A DNA stretch of 64,000 nucleotides. Source: Hybos culiciformis. Its lineage: Eukaryota > Arthropoda > Insecta > Diptera > Hybotidae. The stretch lies in assembly GCA_964007475.1 (NCBI GenBank), contig OZ023273.1:40673525-40737524 (forward strand). The letters run 5' to 3'. Of this stretch, positions 57,904 through 64,000 are shown one piece after another; position 1 is the first letter of the stretch, and every line of letters begins with the position of its first letter. The position numbers and the translations under genes were made by a program. The notes beneath the pieces were generated by a model that worked only from the letters and a program-made list of their open reading frames with translations, was not told where the DNA came from and did not search any database.

Positions 57904-60900
57904 AATACTCTATTTTAGTATTTTCAGTTATCATATTAATTTCGAACTACTCTACGTCTAAAATACACAGCTATAGTTAGATAACATCTCCCAAAAAGGA
58001 GAATTTGTTTTTGAGGATAAGCTGTACTACATCAAAGCAAAACTGCAAAAATTAAGATAACTCTCGTGTTAATGTTAACCTGATCGTGATCTGAAAAGTT
58101 TGTGTAACCTATGGCTATGCAAGCAAAATCCTTTTGGATCTCGGAAGACGAATATTCCTTGGAATTTATTCACGGTCTTAATTCATTTTTGAAAACGAAT
58201 TCGATCCGCGGTCTTATTTAACTCTTAAGAATGAAATTTCACAGGCTGACACAAAATTTATGATTTTGATGTGATTATTACAATTGATGTGAACATCAAT
58301 TAGGTATATGAAAAAAGATACACAAAATTAAAACTTGATATTTCGTAGTAGTTTTTGCGCCGGAAGAACAACTTTGTCCAGCTTGAATCCTTTGATCGCT
58401 ATGGAAAAGATCTTGAGAAGCCTTTTCCCAACGTAATATTACTTTTTTAACTAAAAACAATTTTAGTTCTAATAAAACTTAATTATTAAAACAAATAACC
58501 GCAAGTACCGTGCCGATACCAAAACCATAAAATGACATCGAAATTACAAAAAATATAGGGTTTTCAATTGCAGACATCAAAAATTACAAAAAAAAAGATA
58601 TATAATTTAAATAATGTCTTCAGTGTTAATAAAGCTTTAGGTAAAATAATTTCTCGCAACATTTATGCCAAAAACTTTGTATTTTATTTTATAAGAGTAG
58701 GTGCATTGTTGCTGGAAGTAAAATGTTATGCGATTCTTCGTTTGTTTATCTCGCTAAATTTTCCAGGTTGAGAATGCAATAAAAAATGATAAATGTTAGC
58801 CATATAAAATTTTATATTATTTTACGGTAAAATAGCCTTCTGGCATTGATAACTAACTACACCAGCAAAATATTTCTAACACATAATGGAAAACAAAAAA
58901 ACAAAAAACAATATAAAATAATTTTGATAGCGCAATTTTTGGGTGCATAAGTTATTTTTTAATTACTGATAAAATCTGAACACAATTACAGAAACCACCA
59001 ACTTAAAATTCAAAATTATAAATAAAATATACATTACTTACTATTATTATTATTATTATAATTTGTGCAGATAATAAATTCAATAAATTAAAAAAAAACA
59101 TTAGTGCATCTGAATCGGTGCAATTTTCTCGTTCAGAGAATTTTTTTTTTTTTTTGTTATTTAATAATAATAATTTTTCATTTTTTTTTTTTTTTACCAA
59201 CTACAGCTTTTATTGTGGTGCACTTTATTTATTTTAAAATAATAGTATATGTATATAAGTATACATAAAAAAAAGGACCATAATTTTATCATATTTTTGC
59301 GAATTTAATTTTGTTTAATGTATTTTCTAACTAAATTTAAGTTTTTTTTATGTTTTAAGTTTTAAGCTCTAAACCGAAAACAAATGTTGAACAATTTATT
59401 TTTAGTTTCTTTCAATGAAATTTTCAATTTAAGTGAAAAATGTAGAATGAATATTTCTGAGATGATTTTAAAATTACAAGTTGAATGGACAGTGACAAAG
59501 TTCTTATATATATAATTTTTGTTTCGTACCTTTAGTTGTCAAAATAGCAAAAAAAATGCTAAGAAGTTGGCTTTAGTAAGTTTTGGTTCCTCATAAAAGA
59601 AAAATGTATCAAAATTTTCTTTATTTCGAAATTTAAATTCTATTCAATCAAGTTCATTTTCTACAAAAGCGGCTATTATATTAAATACATTCGCGCTGTA
59701 TTATATTGATAGTAAGCTTTAGCACAAAAATGCAGTATTATGTTAGCTTTTTTTTGTAGATTTCATTTGGCATAAATGATTCGAACAATTCAATATAAAT
59801 GCAGACTATCTATTAGCAATAAAAAACATGAATACAAATTGGTTTTTGACACATAATCAGATTTGCTGTTGGACTAATTTAGGTTTTTAATTCATTTTCT
59901 TTTTTTGTTTTTTTGTTTTTATATGAAAATACGTTCTGTATATACAAAAAGAGTATTATGTTTAATGTTTGATGACACAGGGAAATGATATTTCGCAAAA
60001 AACCAGTGTAGGCTCAAATTTTTATAATAAAATTGAAAATTATTAAATTTTTTGTAAACAATCATATTTGTTGGTTAAATTTTTTTTTAAATGTTAAGTC
60101 CTGAAAATGAAGCTAATCATGATTTGATTTTCATCTAAGATTATCGATGAATATGGAATCTAAAAAAAAATCTTATCTAAGTAGTAGAAAAATTATTTAT
60201 CTTTTGCAGCTTTTCAATTTCAATTCAAAATCAATTTTCCTTGATGCGCATTGCAGTGGTTATACATTTTTCTTACCCTTTGCGCTATATTTTCCTTTAC
60301 TATGCTATGCTGACGTATTTTAACCATCCATTTAAGAAGACTGTTCTGTTATCTTAAATTAATTTTTTTTTACGGTTCCTTTATTTAAGTAGTAATAAGT
60401 TAAAATGCCGAATATTTAACGAAATCCCTCATTTCTTAACATTGCACGTTCAGAAATTAAGTTGCCTTCTTGTTTATTTAGTTTTTCGTTACTGATTTTT
60501 ATGCTCACAATTTTGTATAAAATTGGTTAAATATTCATTTTGCATTTATTATTTATTTTTAATTGGAGGTATTTTCTTCTTCACCACAAAAATAAAAATT
60601 TATAACAATATTGGTAAGTATTTTCCAATTAAAATCGAAAAGCTTTTATTTCGAACTTTTGGAGTATATTATATTCATATAATTTTTCATCTATTTGCAA
60701 TAAATAATGATTTTTTTTTGTATTTTCTTATATTATGATTTCATTACATTTCCAAAAAATTGGAAATTTTATAATTAAGATTTTATAATTAAGATGAATA
60801 AAAAAATAAATTTTAATTGCCTTTGCCAAAAGATAAGTTCATTGATATAATAACTATAAATAGAAAAATCATAAAAAAATATTTAAGTACAAGTACAAGT

Positions 60901-63900
60901 ATTTCAAATATCAAATCTTTTACTCAAAACTGAACGTTGTGAACAATTTTAACAAAATACCTAGAATGTGATCCCAAATTTTCTCACAACAGAGTTTTTT
61001 CAATGTATTTTACAAAACGCTGATGAATATGAAATAACTTAGGATACAATTGTCACATAATTTAACTCAGACAAAATTGTGAAAAATTATGCTTCTTAAT
61101 TTGAACAAAAATTGGTTTCAGAAAATGTGGTGACCCTATAATAACAATATTAATTATTTTACAAACAGAAATTAAGCATAATTTTAGGCAAATTGCCAAA
61201 CTTTTTAAAATCGCCAAAAATAAATTCTCCCAAATTATAATAGAAATAATTATTACTTGGCACTTATATTACATTATATGACTTTAATTTTATTGCATTA
61301 TTAATTATCTACTAAATAAGGTTTCAGATCATGTGCTTATTATTATTAAAGTTATTTTCAATAGTTTTTCATTAAATAAATTAAAATATAATATTTCGCT
61401 ATAAAATATTATATATAATATACTTTATCGATATTTCCTTCTAACTAAAAGTTCTCATAATATAATTAAAATCATGTTTTATCATTTTTCCCATGGAATA
61501 CATACGTATTTATTAAGAATGTAGGATAAAAACGATAGATAATATCGAAATGGATTATTATTAAAATTATAGTAAAAGATATACTAAAACTATGTAAATA
61601 TACGTATATGCAAGCATACACAAATTACATGTATACAATATTTTTTCATATAATATACTTTTTATTTGATTATACATACATTATATTGATTATTTTATAT
61701 TAAGGATAAAATGTCCTTAATATCATAAAAATAAATCAATTTTAATCACATTATGATTATTATTTTTATTTTGTCATGGTAATTTTCAAATAATAAAAAC
61801 AGAGACTTTTGGCGAAAAGTAAAAACATAAATTTATCTTATGTGTACAAAGAAAGAAGTATTAAAATAAAAATTAATAAAGAACCCAGCTGATGGATATT
61901 ATAAGGATAAACATTGTAATATAAAAATAACAGGCCAACAATATTAAACAGTTAATAAAATTTATTAGTTTTTTATTACAAGTACCAGTAAACGTGTACA
62001 GTGGATAATTTGAAAATCTTGTTTTTTTTTTAATTCTACTCATTTTAAATAATACACATTATAATTTTTGGGAAAACTCCAATCCATTTCTTGATACAAA
62101 TTCCTAGCAACAAAAAACGGGGATGAACGTATTTGTCTGCGATATCTACAAAATAGCATTTTGTTATCTACCACACAAAAACTCCAAACAGTTTCCGCGA
62201 AGCTCGGAGTAAAAAAGCTCCAGGGGGTTTGTTATGTAAGACAAAGTTCCTTGTAATGTAACATTTAAAAGAGAAATGAAACAACGTATGACATTTATAC
62301 GTCATTATTTGACAATAGCACCATTCGATTCCTCGTACTCGATTTTATAAGTACAACTATTTTGCAATATTCTTAATGTTGATTAAAATGTGTTTTTTAG
62401 ATGAAAATTGTGCACTACTTGATATTTTTTCATACGTTTTTTTTAATTTTCAAATCTTTAAATTCAAATTACTCGAAACTATACTTTTCATTATACGTTG
62501 TTTCATTTCTGGGCAGGCGATTTTATAAAAATTGATTCGAAGCTAATTTTGGCAGTTTTTGGTATTTGTAACAAAATTAATTTATAAACATCAAATTGGT
62601 TTGTTTAATAAAACTTTTCACAAAAAAATATATATAAGAAATTAAGAACAGGTTGGAGACCCTTAGAGAGGTTATTGTCTAATAAAAATTAATAATGAAG
62701 TTATTATAATAAAAATTATTAGCAACTGCTTTTAATGCGAGACTATTAAAATTGAACGAGAGTGCGAAGAAAATTTTTAAAGTATAATAATAATTTCATT
62801 ACGATATTTATGATTTTTATTGATATTTTTAAGGGAAATGTTCAATTATTATATTAACTGAAGGTTCTTTATAAAATGTTTACTTAACACACAACTGAGC
62901 TTTTGATTTTTTTCCCACAATATTATTATTGATTAGAAAGAAAAAAATTCAAAAACTTAAAATATTTATCTGTTTTTTTTTAACAGATTTTATTATCCTT
63001 TGAAAATTCCAACAAGGAGGAAGGACAAAAAAATTAAGGTGATGTCTTTAAGGGATATCTTTAAGGGATATTTTCGCGACAAATGATCTTATCTTTCAAT
63101 CATAATAACAAAAATTGCTTGAATATTTTGATCTCGGTTTTTCTTGACACTGATTTCATTTCTTAGTATAACTAACTTAGAGTATGAAATTAAAACAGAA
63201 TAAATTTTCAATTGAAAGGCAAGGAAAAAATCAAAAAAAAACTTTGTTCAACTGAACATAATTGTTTATTATTATAATTTATTTCCAAAAAAAAAAATTA
63301 ATTGTCATTTTGAATGAGTCATTGAAAAAGTTGCAGGAACATGCTTTTCAAAAACTCTGTAGAAAATTGCAATGATATTCCTGGCAGGGACAGGCAAATT
63401 GTGAAAGCAATCATTGTTATTATGCTTTTTTAAGATAATAATTGGAATTTACCATTACCTGCAATACGAAATCCCTTTTTTTTACGTCTATTAAACACTA
63501 ATTTCTTAATTTTTATACAACAAAATATAATAAATCTTTAATATGGGTAATTTTATAACAGATTATTCACAATATAAACATTATAAGATTTTCCTGCATA
63601 TTAAAGAAAATATTTTCTAAAATATATATAAAAATAAATGTGTAACGCTTCATAAAACCAAAAAATGACCTAATAAAGTCAATTTAAGTAAAAACGAGAA
63701 AGATATTTTTTTTTATTTTTATTTTTGTATAAAAAGAGAAAAATTATTAACCCCAGAGGAAAACTATGGCATAATAAAAAGATAAAGGCAAGGTGAATAC
63801 TTTAAAAATAAAAGTGAACATTATATGATTGAATTCGATATTTTGCTTATTTTGATAGTCTTTTTTTTTATATACTTAACTTTATAGCGGTCATTAAAAA

Positions 63901-64000
63901 TTTAGAATTTATCCTAAAAGCTTTCGATGGCGTTGTAAATATGAGTAGCATTATTATAGATTATAGTGAAGGTATAATACAAAAAAAAATTTGAAGTTCT
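57904..64000. other. Non-coding DNA right of the retrotransposon
   Basis: No gene recognised. 57950-58450 is less AT-rich than its surroundings and may hold old element remnants. On the - strand about 58320-58450 is open for some 40 residues, but it has no known motif or splice sites. Two 18-bp inverted arms occur at 62272-62289 and 62493-62510. The rest is AT-rich sequence with homopolymer runs. Confidence 0.5.
62272..62510. repeat. 18-bp inverted repeat 203 bp apart
   Basis: AGAAATGAAACAACGTAT at 62272-62289 is the exact reverse complement of 62493-62510. The intervening DNA has no open frame. It may be the inner part of an old TIR element, but no target duplication or conserved outer ends were seen. 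Confidence 0.5.

Noticed and set aside
58320..58460. Short - strand open stretch of about 40 residues right of the retrotransposon
   Set aside because: It is protein-like in composition but too short, with no recognised family or splice sites. It could be an old element remnant.

Overview
This is a stretch of very AT-rich (roughly 80% A+T by eye), gene-poor animal nuclear DNA. An insect is most likely. The evidence is a multi-exon SLC9B-type transporter gene with GT-AG introns, a BEL/Pao (roo-like) LTR retrotransposon carrying an F-type envelope region, and many short terminal-inverted-repeat (TIR) DNA elements. The species cannot be named from the sequence. There are no bacterial-style operons, CRISPR arrays, rRNA or intact tRNA genes.

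Layout, left to right. (1) 1-5812, + strand: the 3' part of a gene with a SIAH-like C3HC4 RING exon (1180-1348). Two phase-compatible endings follow: a terminal exon at 1831-2018, or small exons at 3717-3786 and 5761-5812. A 276-bp TIR element (2336-2611) lies between them. (2) 5813-28560: AT-rich non-coding DNA with a GC-rich island (about 6321-6448), a degenerate retroelement-like tail (about 13451-13620), a 394-bp TIR element with a 9-bp target duplication (17256-17649), a TIR element with 21-bp tandem repeats (20361-20770), a TIR element with 33-bp perfect termini (22941-23520) and a decayed CGGTTT-rich repeat (about 24830-25320). (3) 28561-42953, + strand: a ten-exon gene for a sodium/proton antiporter of the SLC9B/NHA (CPA2) family. 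All ten exons keep one reading frame and give a 567-residue protein, complete from ATG to stop. Its introns hold nested mobile-element debris, a perfect 82-bp inverted repeat (32168-32385) and a compact hairpin (41872-41925). (4) 42954-48929: non-coding, with a palindromic GCGACA-rich TIR element at 47584-47900. (5) 48930-57903: one complete BEL/Pao element on the - strand, with 725- and 737-bp LTRs, a 5-bp target duplication (AATAT), a tRNA-Trp primer binding site, a G-rich polypurine tract and a single 2232-codon gag-pol-env reading frame. The end of env is separated from it by a frameshift and a stop codon. (6) 57904-64000: no gene recognised.

The two host genes appear unrelated in function: a probable ubiquitin ligase and a membrane cation/proton exchanger. 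The retrotransposon parts form one self-contained replication unit: promoter and poly(A) signals in the LTR, the tRNA-Trp site for minus-strand priming, the polypurine tract for plus-strand priming, and protease, RT/RNase H and integrase in one polyprotein.

The most notable observation is a run of stem-loops in the transcribed U5 part of the retrotransposon LTR. The stems differ from one another but are self-complementary, and most loops share one sequence (UYCAAGUR in the RNA sense). The second is that the SLC9B-like protein has Asn-Asp where the family's paired Asp-Asp ion-binding motif is expected.
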